Source: JAGVDM01 sp964642315 (GTDB lineage: Bacteria > Patescibacteriota > Gracilibacteria > Peribacterales > Peribacteraceae). From it: 64,000 bases of DNA. How positions within the stretch are numbered: the first letter of the stretch is position 1; each line of letters begins with the position of its first letter. The notes beneath the pieces were generated by a model. The model was not told where the DNA came from. It did no database searches and saw only the letters and a list, made by a program, of their open reading frames with translations. The DNA is taken from assembly GCA_964642315.1 (NCBI GenBank), contig CAZXOG010000003.1, positions 62,001-126,000 on the forward strand. The letters are read 5' to 3'. A program made the position numbers and the translations under genes. Shown in pieces: positions 34,181-41,833 of the stretch.

Positions 34181-34840
34181 GTGCGAATCGACGTGCTCAC
34201 CCTCTTCCCGGCGATGTTCACGGGGCCGCTCACCGAGAGCATCCTGCAGCGCGCGCAGGAGAAGAAGCTGCTCGATATCCGCTTCCACGATCTGCGGCAG
34301 TTTGGCATTGGGCGGTACCGGCAAGTTGACGATTCTCCTTACGGCGGAGGCGCGGGAATGGTGATGCGGGCAGATGTGATTGTGTCGGCGTTGGAGGCTG
34401 TTGCTGGCGATGAGAAGAAGGAGAAACCGTGGAGGGTCTACTTCTCGCCCCGCGGCAAGCGGCTTACGCAGGTAACCGTTGAACGTCTGGCGCGGAAGCA
34501 TGAGTGGTTGCTGCTCCTCTGCGGCCATTACGAAGGCGTCGATCAGCGCGTGATTGATGGCGGTTGGATCGACCAGGAGATCAGCATCGGTGACTATGTG
34601 CTCACCGGCGGGGAGCTCCCTGCGATGGTGCTCATTGATGCGCTGGCGCGCCAGATCCCCGGGGTGCTCGGGAAAGATGAATCTGCTGCGGAGGAGAGTT
34701 TTTCCGCCTCACTCAATCGTAAAAGGGAATATCCGCACTACACGCGGCCGGAAGAATTCCGCGGCCATCGTGTGCCGGATGTGCTGCTTTCGGGCCACCA
34801 TGCACACATCGAGCGCTGGCGGCGCGAACAGCTCACGTGA
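34181..34840 (+). CDS. trmD: tRNA (guanine37-N1)-methyltransferase TrmD
   Basis: This 219-residue SPOUT enzyme makes m1G37, which prevents frameshifting. The trefoil-knot SAM site is in LCGHYEGVDQRVID and SIGDYVLTGGELPAM, and the N-terminal strand is RIDVLTLFPAMF. The start is GTG 34181, exactly 6 bases after CATACT (34169-34174). The usual rpsP-rimM neighbours are absent. Confidence 0.95.
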   Translation: MRIDVLTLFPAMFTGPLTESILQRAQEKKLLDIRFHDLRQFGIGRYRQVDDSPYGGGAGMVMRADVIVSALEAVAGDEKKEKPWRVYFSPRGKRLTQVTVERLARKHEWLLLLCGHYEGVDQRVIDGGWIDQEISIGDYVLTGGELPAMVLIDALARQIPGVLGKDESAAEESFSASLNRKREYPHYTRPEEFRGHRVPDVLLSGHHAHIERWRREQLT

Positions 34841-34862
34841 GCAATGGGCGTACACTGTCGCT

Positions 34863-35135
34863 GTGTTCGCCTCTCTCCTTGCAGAATTGGATGCGACAGG
34901 TTCCGTGCGGTTTGCCGTGCGCGTCCGCCCGCACGCGCCGCGCACACGCGCCACGGCAGTGCTGGATGATGCGAGCATAAAAATCGATGTTGCCGCGCCG
35001 GCGGAGGGCGGCAAGGCGAATGCGGAGCTCCTCAAGTACCTTGCACGCGAGTTTGGCGTGCCGCGGCGCGGTGTGGTGATCCTTGTCGGGAGCACTGATC
35101 GGCACAAGGTCATCAAAGTGGAACGGCAGAGCTGA
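34863..35135 (+). CDS. DUF167/YggU family protein
   Basis: This 90-residue small alpha/beta protein has the family motif RVRPHAPRTR, APAEGGKANAELLKYLA and a final GSTDRHKVIKV. The start is GTG 34863, 6 bases after TACACT (34851-34856). It ends one base before the stop of the convergent DsbA-like gene. Biochemical role unknown. Confidence 0.9.
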   Translation: MFASLLAELDATGSVRFAVRVRPHAPRTRATAVLDDASIKIDVAAPAEGGKANAELLKYLAREFGVPRRGVVILVGSTDRHKVIKVERQS

Positions 35136-35867
35136 CTATTCTTCCATTTGCTTCTGCTCAATCCACCCGCGCAAATCTGCGGGGAGCGGGAGTCCTGTGC
35201 GCAGCTCGTCATCCAGCACGAAGGTGGGGACGAACTTCATCCTGAGGCTCTCGGCGACTTGCTGCTGCAGGGCAAGGATGCCGGATGTTCCCTCCGCATC
35301 CAGGCAGTCCGTGAAGCCCTTGGCGTCGATTCCGAGCTCCTCTGCGTACTCGATCACGGAGGAACGATGCTTGTTTTCCCGTTCCGTGAGCAGCGCGTGC
35401 ATCGCGGCGCCGCTCCCGGTTTTCCCGGCGCAGAAGAGCGCCTGGTTCGCCGTGCGGCTGTTGACGTACTTATGGATTTCGAACGGCACGATGCGGATTT
35501 TAAGTGCTCCGGGATCGGCGAATTCGGCGATGAGACCGGGGAGCATGCTCCGGTGGAATTCCCTGCAATACCCGCAGTGATACTCGGTGAATACCGTAAG
35601 GGTGTGCGGCGCATCCGTTTCCCCAAATTCTAGAATGCCTGTTGCCAGGAATCGCACGCTCCCTGTTCCATTCAGTGCGGCGCCGTCGAATGCCGAGAGC
35701 GTTGCCCGCACGTCTACTGCCGACGTGCTACTGCCAGATGCCGCAGTGCCGGATTCTGTGCGAGGCTCCGGTCCGATCACCCGCAGGTGATCGACGGATG
35801 GAGCGAAAGCACATGCGGAGACCAACATCGGGGTCAGCAGCAATGGCAGGAGAAGGCGCTTCTGCAT
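35136..35867 (-). CDS. DsbA/DsbG-type thioredoxin-fold lipoprotein
   Basis: This 243-residue protein has a lipoprotein signal peptide (lipobox VSAC, Cys19), a Ser/Thr-rich linker and a thioredoxin domain with active site CGYC (Cys98, Cys101) in FTEYHCGYCREFH and the cis-Pro region KFVPTFVLDD. It should act outside the cytoplasmic membrane as a thiol oxidase or isomerase. The ATG at 35867 follows TACACT (35879-35874) by 6 bases. A DipZ-like electron donor is encoded at 50.8 kb. Confidence 0.9.
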   Translation of the reverse strand: MQKRLLLPLLLTPMLVSACAFAPSVDHLRVIGPEPRTESGTAASGSSTSAVDVRATLSAFDGAALNGTGSVRFLATGILEFGETDAPHTLTVFTEYHCGYCREFHRSMLPGLIAEFADPGALKIRIVPFEIHKYVNSRTANQALFCAGKTGSGAAMHALLTERENKHRSSVIEYAEELGIDAKGFTDCLDAEGTSGILALQQQVAESLRMKFVPTFVLDDELRTGLPLPADLRGWIEQKQMEE

Positions 35868-35903
35868 GGGCGTAGTGTACTATACCGGTCTCGTCTGTCT
35901 CCT

Positions 35904-36647
35904 ATGCCTGCGCGCCGCGTATTTCTGCTCGGTGTTCCCATTGATGCCGTCGCGCCCGACGAAGCGGTTCTCTGTCTGCAGCGCTTTCTTGCCGAGCCCG
36001 CACAACGGTTCGTTGCAACGCCAAACAACGAAATGCTCGTTGTTGCCGCGAGAAACCCCGCCTTCCGCTCCCTGCTGAAATCCGCCGCACTCAATCTTCC
36101 GGATAGCACCGGTCTCCTGCTTGCTGCCCGGGTGACGAAGCAATTCCTCCCTGCCCGCGTGACGGGGGTGGATACGATTCAGTCCCTCTGTGCTGGGCTT
36201 GATGGCGAGCATCCGGTGTTCCTCCTTGGGGCAGCTCCCGGAGTTGCGGAGCGAGCAGCAAGAGTATTGCGGGAACGCAATCCGCATCTCATCGTCGCGG
36301 GCACGTACGCCGGCAGCCCGCGACCAGAAGACGCGGAAGGAATTATTTCCCGCATCAACGCTTCCGGCGCGCATTTGCTCCTCGTCGCATACGGCGCCCC
36401 CCGGCAGGAGCAGTGGATAACGCAGTACCTGCATCGCATGTCCTCCGTGCGAGTCGCGATCGGCGTGGGCGGCGCGTTCGATTTCCTCTCCGGCGCAGTT
36501 CCCCGCGCTCCCGCGCTCCTCCGCGCGGTCGGTTTTGAATGGCTCTGGAGGCTTGCGCTCCAGCCATGGCGCATCGGCCGCATCTGGAATGCCACCATCG
36601 TGTTCTCGTTCCTCGTTGCGCGGTACGGGCGCAACGAACCCGTCTAG
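35904..36647 (+). CDS. WecG/TagA/CpsF family glycosyltransferase (GT26)
   Basis: This 247-residue protein has RRVFLLGVPIDAVAPDEAV, ATPNNEMLVVAARN, NLPDSTGLLLAAR and GAPRQEQWI, all GT26 landmarks. The family adds N-acetylmannosaminuronic acid or ManNAc to lipid-linked GlcNAc. A UDP-GlcNAc 2-epimerase lies 1.5 kb downstream, which would supply the ManNAc donor. Divergent from the DsbA-like gene across 36 bases. Its stop shares CTAG (36644-36647) with the convergent gene. Confidence 0.92.
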   Translation: MPARRVFLLGVPIDAVAPDEAVLCLQRFLAEPAQRFVATPNNEMLVVAARNPAFRSLLKSAALNLPDSTGLLLAARVTKQFLPARVTGVDTIQSLCAGLDGEHPVFLLGAAPGVAERAARVLRERNPHLIVAGTYAGSPRPEDAEGIISRINASGAHLLLVAYGAPRQEQWITQYLHRMSSVRVAIGVGGAFDFLSGAVPRAPALLRAVGFEWLWRLALQPWRIGRIWNATIVFSFLVARYGRNEPV

Positions 36648-36976
36648 TCAGCGCGCAGGGGCTCCGATTCCGCGATTTGCCAAGTTCCTCCGTTCTTGTG
36701 CAGCTTCACGAAGAGCGAACCGGTTGCTGTTTCCACCACGTAATCCCGTTCGAGCCCCAAATCACGGAGCAACACCGCTTCTCTGCCCTCAATCCCTTCT
36801 TCCTGTAGCAAGATCAGCACAGCGATATCGGGTTTTTCCGTGAGTGCCCCCCGCACGTTCAATGATGCTTTGGCGATCAGCGTGAAGATGATCACGATTG
36901 CGGTGCCGAGAATGAGCGTCCAGAGGACGGCGATCCGGAAGTTCCGCGGTGATGCGAGGGAGATGTCTCTGGCCAC
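36644..36976 (-). CDS. Single-pass membrane protein, hypothetical
   Basis: This 110-residue protein has one membrane helix (about 14-36) and an extracytoplasmic domain ending in LFVKLHKNGGTWQIAESE. No family recognised. The start is GTG 36976, 7 bases after TATGCT (36989-36984). It is divergent from gpmA. Confidence 0.68.
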   Translation of the reverse strand: MARDISLASPRNFRIAVLWTLILGTAIVIIFTLIAKASLNVRGALTEKPDIAVLILLQEEGIEGREAVLLRDLGLERDYVVETATGSLFVKLHKNGGTWQIAESEPLRAD

Positions 36977-36995
36977 GATTCACAGCATACCACGG

Positions 36996-37024
36996 TGGAC
37001 TGCACAGGGTAGTTTGCGTACGCT
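36996..37024 (+). promoter_or_regulatory. gpmA promoter
   Basis: TGGACT (36996-37001), 17-base spacer, TACGCT (37019-37024), 8 bases before ATG 37033. The -10 and following GGCG match those of rpmB. Confidence 0.55.
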
Positions 37025-37032
37025 GGCGGGCG

Positions 37033-37707
37033 ATGGGCACACTCATTCTCCTTCGGCACGGCCAGTCGCAGTGGAATCTGGAGAATCGCTTCACGGGTTG
37101 GACCGATGTGCCTCTCACGGACCGTGGGCGGCAGGATGCGGCACTCTCTGCCAAGGCGCTCAAAGAGTTCCGTTTTGACATGGCGTTCACGTCGCGCCTC
37201 AGCCGGGCGACGGAAACGCTCGATATCATCCTGCGGGAACTCAAGCAGACGCGCGTGCCCGTGACGTACGATTCCGCGCTCAACGAGCGGCACTACGGAG
37301 ATCTGCAGGGGCTCAATAAGGCCGAAACAGCAGCGAAGTACGGCGAAGAGAAGGTGCAGCAGTGGCGGCGTTCATTCTTCACGCGGCCGCCGGGGGTTGA
37401 CGGCGAGAGCATCGAAGACTGCGAGCGCCGTGCCCGTCCGTTCTTCACCCACTACGTCCTCCCGCATGTCGTGGCGGGCAAAACCGTCATCCTCTCCGCG
37501 CACGGCAACAGTCTGCGACCGATCATCAAGTATTTGGACAAGCTCGATCCGGAAACAACTGCAACGCTCGAAATCGGTCTCTGCACCCCCTACATCTACA
37601 CGTTCGATGGGGAGAGACTTACGGGGAAGGAGATGCGTGAGGTCGAGGGTATTGTCACCCAGGGCGCCTCGCTCAAGCAGGCGCGCGTGCAGGAGGGCCG
37701 GGTGTAA
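37033..37707 (+). CDS. gpmA: 2,3-bisphosphoglycerate-dependent phosphoglycerate mutase
   Basis: This 224-residue glycolytic enzyme interconverts 3- and 2-phosphoglycerate. Phosphohistidine motif LLRHGQSQWNLENRFTGW, then ERHYGDLQGLNKAE and SAHGNSLRPIIKYL (second catalytic His). Start chosen from the family N-terminus and the promoter. Confidence 0.95.
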   Translation: MGTLILLRHGQSQWNLENRFTGWTDVPLTDRGRQDAALSAKALKEFRFDMAFTSRLSRATETLDIILRELKQTRVPVTYDSALNERHYGDLQGLNKAETAAKYGEEKVQQWRRSFFTRPPGVDGESIEDCERRARPFFTHYVLPHVVAGKTVILSAHGNSLRPIIKYLDKLDPETTATLEIGLCTPYIYTFDGERLTGKEMREVEGIVTQGASLKQARVQEGRV

Positions 37708-37710
37708 TCG

Positions 37711-38037
37711 TCACTGTGCGGCGGTCTCCTGCGGTTTTCCATTCGGCCTGGTCTTCTCGCAGTCCACGATGCGGCCGCCATTCTGTTGCACAGTGCTGCT
37801 GCTGAGGATTGCATCCATACTTTCCCGTGATGCGCGAATGAGAATTCTTCCCAGTCCGGCGCGGCACTGGAGAATTTCCGCTGCGGCGCCGAACCGTTCG
37901 CGGATGTGGTCGGCCACTCCGTTGACGCCAGCAATGTATTGCTGTTGGCGTTCCGCAAGTTGCGCCGTATTGAGCGGTGGCAGACCGGCCGGTTCCACAT
38001 GCACCAGGAAGTCGAAAAGTTCTTGCGTGTCGCCCAT
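37711..38037 (-). CDS. Hypothetical small protein
   Basis: This 108-residue, helical, soluble protein (LNTAQLAERQQQYIAGVNGV; HIRERFGAAAEIL) has no recognised family. The ATG at 38037 follows TATGCT by exactly 6 bases; an open extension to 38190 has no such support. Convergent with gpmA. Confidence 0.6.
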   Translation of the reverse strand: MGDTQELFDFLVHVEPAGLPPLNTAQLAERQQQYIAGVNGVADHIRERFGAAAEILQCRAGLGRILIRASRESMDAILSSSTVQQNGGRIVDCEKTRPNGKPQETAAQ

Positions 38038-38225
38038 GGTTGCAGCATACGGGGGTGCTGGACTCGCTTCAATAAATCTGTTATTTTGTCTTATCTCAGC
38101 CATCTCCGGCATGCGGGTGGCTTTCAATTTTTCTTCATGTTGAGCGGAATGTACGCGGATCTTCCTTCCAGATTTCCCCGCCGAAGGCACTCGTCTCCTC
38201 TCCAGGATTGCGATACTGTGTACTC

Positions 38226-39548
38226 GTGCAAGGGATCACCTTTCGGTCACCATCGTTCTTCGAGGATGCCGCTGCGCACAAGGAGCGCCATGTGCATCTG
38301 GTTCTCATCGCCACGAAGCCAGACATCATCAAGCAAGTGCCGCTCTACCGTGAGCTTACGCGCCGCGGTCACCTTGCGGTGCTTGGGCATACCGGGCAGC
38401 ACTACGACGAGAACTTGAGCGGCGGGATGCTCCGGGAGTTCGGCGTCGAGCCGGATTTCAATCTGAATGTCCGCGGGGGCATGCATGAAGTGGTGAGCCA
38501 GATCATCGGGCGTCTCGGCGACGTAATCGGGGAACTCAAGGCACGCGGGAAGACCGTCATTCCGTACGTGCATGGTGATACGACTACCGCCATGGCTGCG
38601 AGTAATGCCGGATATTGCCATGCATGCGCATCCGTCCATGTGGAGGCTGGTATCCGCACGCTTACCCCGGATTACGCGCTCTGGCACAAGGCCGGTTCCT
38701 CCGACGGCGCAGCGTGGCGGGAATTCCTCATGGATCGCTCACACTGGAAGCGGGGGAGTCTGGAGCCGTATCCCGAGCAGTTCAATACCCGCTGCAGCGA
38801 GGCAGGCAGCGGCGTGCATCTTGCCCCCGTGGAGCTCGACCGCGAGTTTCTCCTTGCCGAGGGCTTTCCGGAGGATCGCATTTTCGTGGTCGGCAATTCC
38901 GTCGTCGACGCCACGCGCGAGGCGCTCGGGCGGGCGAAGCATTCAACGGTTTTCGACCGGTATCCCGCGCTCACGGGAGGGAATTTCGTCCGTTTCTGCA
39001 TTCATCGGCGGGAGAATTGCATGTCCGAGCAGCGCTTCCGCGCGATCTACGGGGCAATGAAGGCGCTCGTGGAAGAAGGGAGGACTGTTCTCCTCATCAA
39101 CATGAACCAGACGAAGGCGGCGCTCACACGATTCAAGCTGGAGTCCGAAGTCGCAGACCTCGCGAAACGGCACCCGAACTTCATTCTCACGGAAGTGTGG
39201 CCGGAGTACGTGGATGTGATCGCGGTCATGAGCAAGGCGGCAGTGTGCGCAACGGATAGCGGCAGCATGCAGGAGGAGATGAATGTTCTCGGCGTGCCGT
39301 GCGTCACGCTGCGCTTCGGTTCGGATCGCAGCGAGTCGTGCATGGCCGGCGGCAACCTTATCGCTGCGCCCGTCGATGCGGCTGCCGTGAAGTCCACTAT
39401 TCTCCATGCGTGGGACAATGCCGCGATGCGCAATGCCCCGAAGATCTACGGCAAGAACGTGAGCGGCATATCCATCGACGCAGTGGAGAATGTCCTCAAA
39501 GCCGGCGAAATCTTCCGCGCGGAAGAAGGACGTTTGGCTCTCCGTTGA
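38226..39548 (+). CDS. wecB: UDP-N-acetylglucosamine 2-epimerase
   Basis: This roughly 440-residue GT-B-fold enzyme converts UDP-GlcNAc to UDP-ManNAc. Motifs: ATKPDIIKQVPLYREL, GHTGQHYDENLSGGM, HVEAGIRTLTPDY, TDSGSMQEEMNVLGVPCV. Between HVEAGIRT and NTRCSEAGSG it has extra sequence compared with typical WecB (usually 370-380). There is no ATG start. GTG 38226 is chosen because GATACT ends 8 bases upstream; TTG 38208 and GTG 38292 are alternatives. Forms a unit with the O-antigen-ligase-like gene 6 bases downstream. Confidence 0.9.
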   Translation: MQGITFRSPSFFEDAAAHKERHVHLVLIATKPDIIKQVPLYRELTRRGHLAVLGHTGQHYDENLSGGMLREFGVEPDFNLNVRGGMHEVVSQIIGRLGDVIGELKARGKTVIPYVHGDTTTAMAASNAGYCHACASVHVEAGIRTLTPDYALWHKAGSSDGAAWREFLMDRSHWKRGSLEPYPEQFNTRCSEAGSGVHLAPVELDREFLLAEGFPEDRIFVVGNSVVDATREALGRAKHSTVFDRYPALTGGNFVRFCIHRRENCMSEQRFRAIYGAMKALVEEGRTVLLINMNQTKAALTRFKLESEVADLAKRHPNFILTEVWPEYVDVIAVMSKAAVCATDSGSMQEEMNVLGVPCVTLRFGSDRSESCMAGGNLIAAPVDAAAVKSTILHAWDNAAMRNAPKIYGKNVSGISIDAVENVLKAGEIFRAEEGRLALR

Positions 39549-39554
39549 CTGCGC

Positions 39555-40910
39555 ATGCTTCAGCGAACCCGGGAATCACTGGCGCTCATCCTCCTCGCGC
39601 TTCTGCCGTTCCACGCGCTGCTTGTTACGGCGGGGACGCGAATCATTGCGGGCCCTGGCCATGCGCCGTTATCTCTCCTTGCGCTTTGGAAAGAGGCATT
39701 CCTGGGCGTGGTTCTTTTCCTTGTTTTCGTTGAACTGGCCCCGCGCTCTGCAGCGTGGAAGAGAATATTTTACTTCGATGTTCTCGATATTCTCATTCTC
39801 CTCTTCGTCTTCCTCGCGGTTGTCACCACCGTATTCACACACGGAGACTGGCGGCTCGCGGTGCTCGGCGCCCGGTACGATCTTGCCCCGCTCGTCGCAT
39901 TCCTCTGCGCACGACGGGTTTCATGGTCGGAGGGCTTCGGCGAGCGGGCGCTCACAGTCCTCCTCTTTTCCGCGGTGATCATTGTCATCTATGGCCTGGC
40001 TGCCATGGTGCTGCCACAGTCGTTCTTCTCCGTTCTCGGGTATTCCGATCTCCATTCGCTCTACGTGCCCGGCGGCCCGATTGCGGCGTTCCAGCAGATC
40101 GGCGGGAGCGGCATTCGCCGCATGCAGAGCGCGATGAGCGGGCCGAATCAGCTGGGGATCTGGCTTCTTCTCCCCTTCGCAGTTGTCCTCGCTCGCGATT
40201 GGTGGAATGCGAGGAGATGGTTTATTCCGTTCCTTATTTTGGCACTCCTGCTCACGTTCTCCCGTGCTGCGTGGATTGGTGCGGCATGCATTCTGTTCCT
40301 CTTTTTGCGCCCGAGGATTTTTTTGTATGGCGCGCGGTGGCACATTCTCTCCACTGTTTTCGTGCTTTCGGCAGTCATGCTCGCGGGGCTGGTATTGTTC
40401 CCGCAGATCACACTTCGTTTCGCATCATCCCGCGATCATATCCGCCGTCCGATAGAAGCGATGCGAATCATGATGGAATACCCATTGGGTCTCGGTCTCG
40501 GCACAGCAGGGCCGGCGAGCAACCGAGTTTCCGATGCCTGCGTGCACTTGCCCGCGGGTGCCAACGCTTCCTGGGCGAGTGATCGCAGCGATCTCTGTGT
40601 GTTCGCCGGCGATATCCAGGTACAGCCTGCCGACCGCGCGTGCCGGTGTCCTCTGCTTCCCGAAAACTGGTACCTGCAGATCGGGGTTGAGCTCGGATTC
40701 CTCGGGCTTTCACTCTTCCTTGCGACGGTCTTCCTCATCATGCACGCGCTGCGCCTCCGCGCCGCAAGTTCGCTCCAGGGTGGGGTGCTCCTTGCATTCG
40801 TCGGCGTGAGCATTGCGGCGCTCTTTCTGCATGCATGGGAAGACAGCGCGATTGCCTACTCGCTCTTCCTCCTCGCAGCGCAGGCTCTCCCGCCGAGACG
40901 CGTCATCTGA
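39555..40910 (+). CDS. O-antigen ligase/polymerase-like membrane protein
   Basis: This 451-residue protein has about ten membrane helices. It carries the Wzy/WaaL family features: a QSAMSGPNQLGIWLLLPFA helix, LLLTFSRAAWIGA, and a large extracytoplasmic loop (about 315-375) followed by ENWYLQIGVELGFLGLSLF, the PF04932 pattern. It would polymerise or transfer lipid-linked glycans outside the membrane. Ends overlapping the convergent gene by 8 bases. Confidence 0.88.
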   Translation: MLQRTRESLALILLALLPFHALLVTAGTRIIAGPGHAPLSLLALWKEAFLGVVLFLVFVELAPRSAAWKRIFYFDVLDILILLFVFLAVVTTVFTHGDWRLAVLGARYDLAPLVAFLCARRVSWSEGFGERALTVLLFSAVIIVIYGLAAMVLPQSFFSVLGYSDLHSLYVPGGPIAAFQQIGGSGIRRMQSAMSGPNQLGIWLLLPFAVVLARDWWNARRWFIPFLILALLLTFSRAAWIGAACILFLFLRPRIFLYGARWHILSTVFVLSAVMLAGLVLFPQITLRFASSRDHIRRPIEAMRIMMEYPLGLGLGTAGPASNRVSDACVHLPAGANASWASDRSDLCVFAGDIQVQPADRACRCPLLPENWYLQIGVELGFLGLSLFLATVFLIMHALRLRAASSLQGGVLLAFVGVSIAALFLHAWEDSAIAYSLFLLAAQALPPRRVI

Positions 40911-41757
40911 CCAAGGAGTCATCATCCTCCACCTCTTCGAAGATCACGCTGCTCCGATCCTCTGTGGTATCCGGAGTTACCGTCATCTCGAAGTCAGGGT
41001 TGTCGTCGGATGGCGAGATGCCGGGCGTATTGCTCGTGACGATCGTCGATGAGCCTTCTTTCACCTGCACGTCCCCGAGCACGTCGGCGTCATCATCCGT
41101 CGCGGCTGGTCTTGCCTGTGCTTTCGCGGCAGGTCGTCCATTCGTGTTGGCGGGTGCGCGGCGCGATGGGGGTTGTGCAGGGTTTGCCGGTGTTGCCGCA
41201 TGCCCCGCAATGGGTTTTGCCCGCGGCAATCGCTGCACTTTGCCGCTGTCTCCGAGCTGTACTTGCTGTGGACGGACCGGCGCAGGACCGACCTCAAAAC
41301 TGGTGTCATCCATTGTCTCTTCCGGCGGCGGAGGGAATTTCTTGCGCAGTGCCGCGGCACAGACGCTCGTGACGGCCACGCATTCCAGGTACCTGCGCGT
41401 GAAGGTCCGCGCGAGCTCGCGGACAGGAGCTTCAAGTTTTTCCTGTCTTGCAAGAGCTTCCTGCATGGCGATGAGATATACGTTCTTGCGTTCTTCAAAT
41501 GCGGCGGGGATATCTCCGCTTTCCGCGCCGCAGATTAAAGCAAATTGCTTCAGCCGTGCGCGCGCCGTGAGGATGAGTTGCATTTCCGGTGCGCTATCCC
41601 CCAGTTCGGGATGCGCGAGGAGCGTATCGAGGAGTTTTTCAAATTTCACCACTCCATCCACGTTACCCAGCCGTTCGCACTCTGCGAGGATGGTGCGCGG
41701 GGGCAGCTTGCCTTTCATCTCCAGAATCGTTGGAGATTCTTCTGTCCCTTTGCTCAT
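40903..41757 (-). CDS. Hypothetical protein with disordered acidic tail
   Basis: This 284-residue protein has a helical N-terminal half (1-145), then a Pro/Ala-rich linker and a long acidic, Thr/Asp-rich C-terminus. No family recognised. The ATG at 41757 follows TAAAGT by 8 bases; an ATG-less extension to 41793 is ignored. Divergent from guaA. Confidence 0.65.
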   Translation of the reverse strand: MSKGTEESPTILEMKGKLPPRTILAECERLGNVDGVVKFEKLLDTLLAHPELGDSAPEMQLILTARARLKQFALICGAESGDIPAAFEERKNVYLIAMQEALARQEKLEAPVRELARTFTRRYLECVAVTSVCAAALRKKFPPPPEETMDDTSFEVGPAPVRPQQVQLGDSGKVQRLPRAKPIAGHAATPANPAQPPSRRAPANTNGRPAAKAQARPAATDDDADVLGDVQVKEGSSTIVTSNTPGISPSDDNPDFEMTVTPDTTEDRSSVIFEEVEDDDSLVR

Positions 41758-41833
41758 GCCTTTGCACTTTACGCTGTCTGCTCCGGTTGTCAAAATGGCC
41801 GACTACCTCTCTATCTTGCGCTACACTGCAGGC

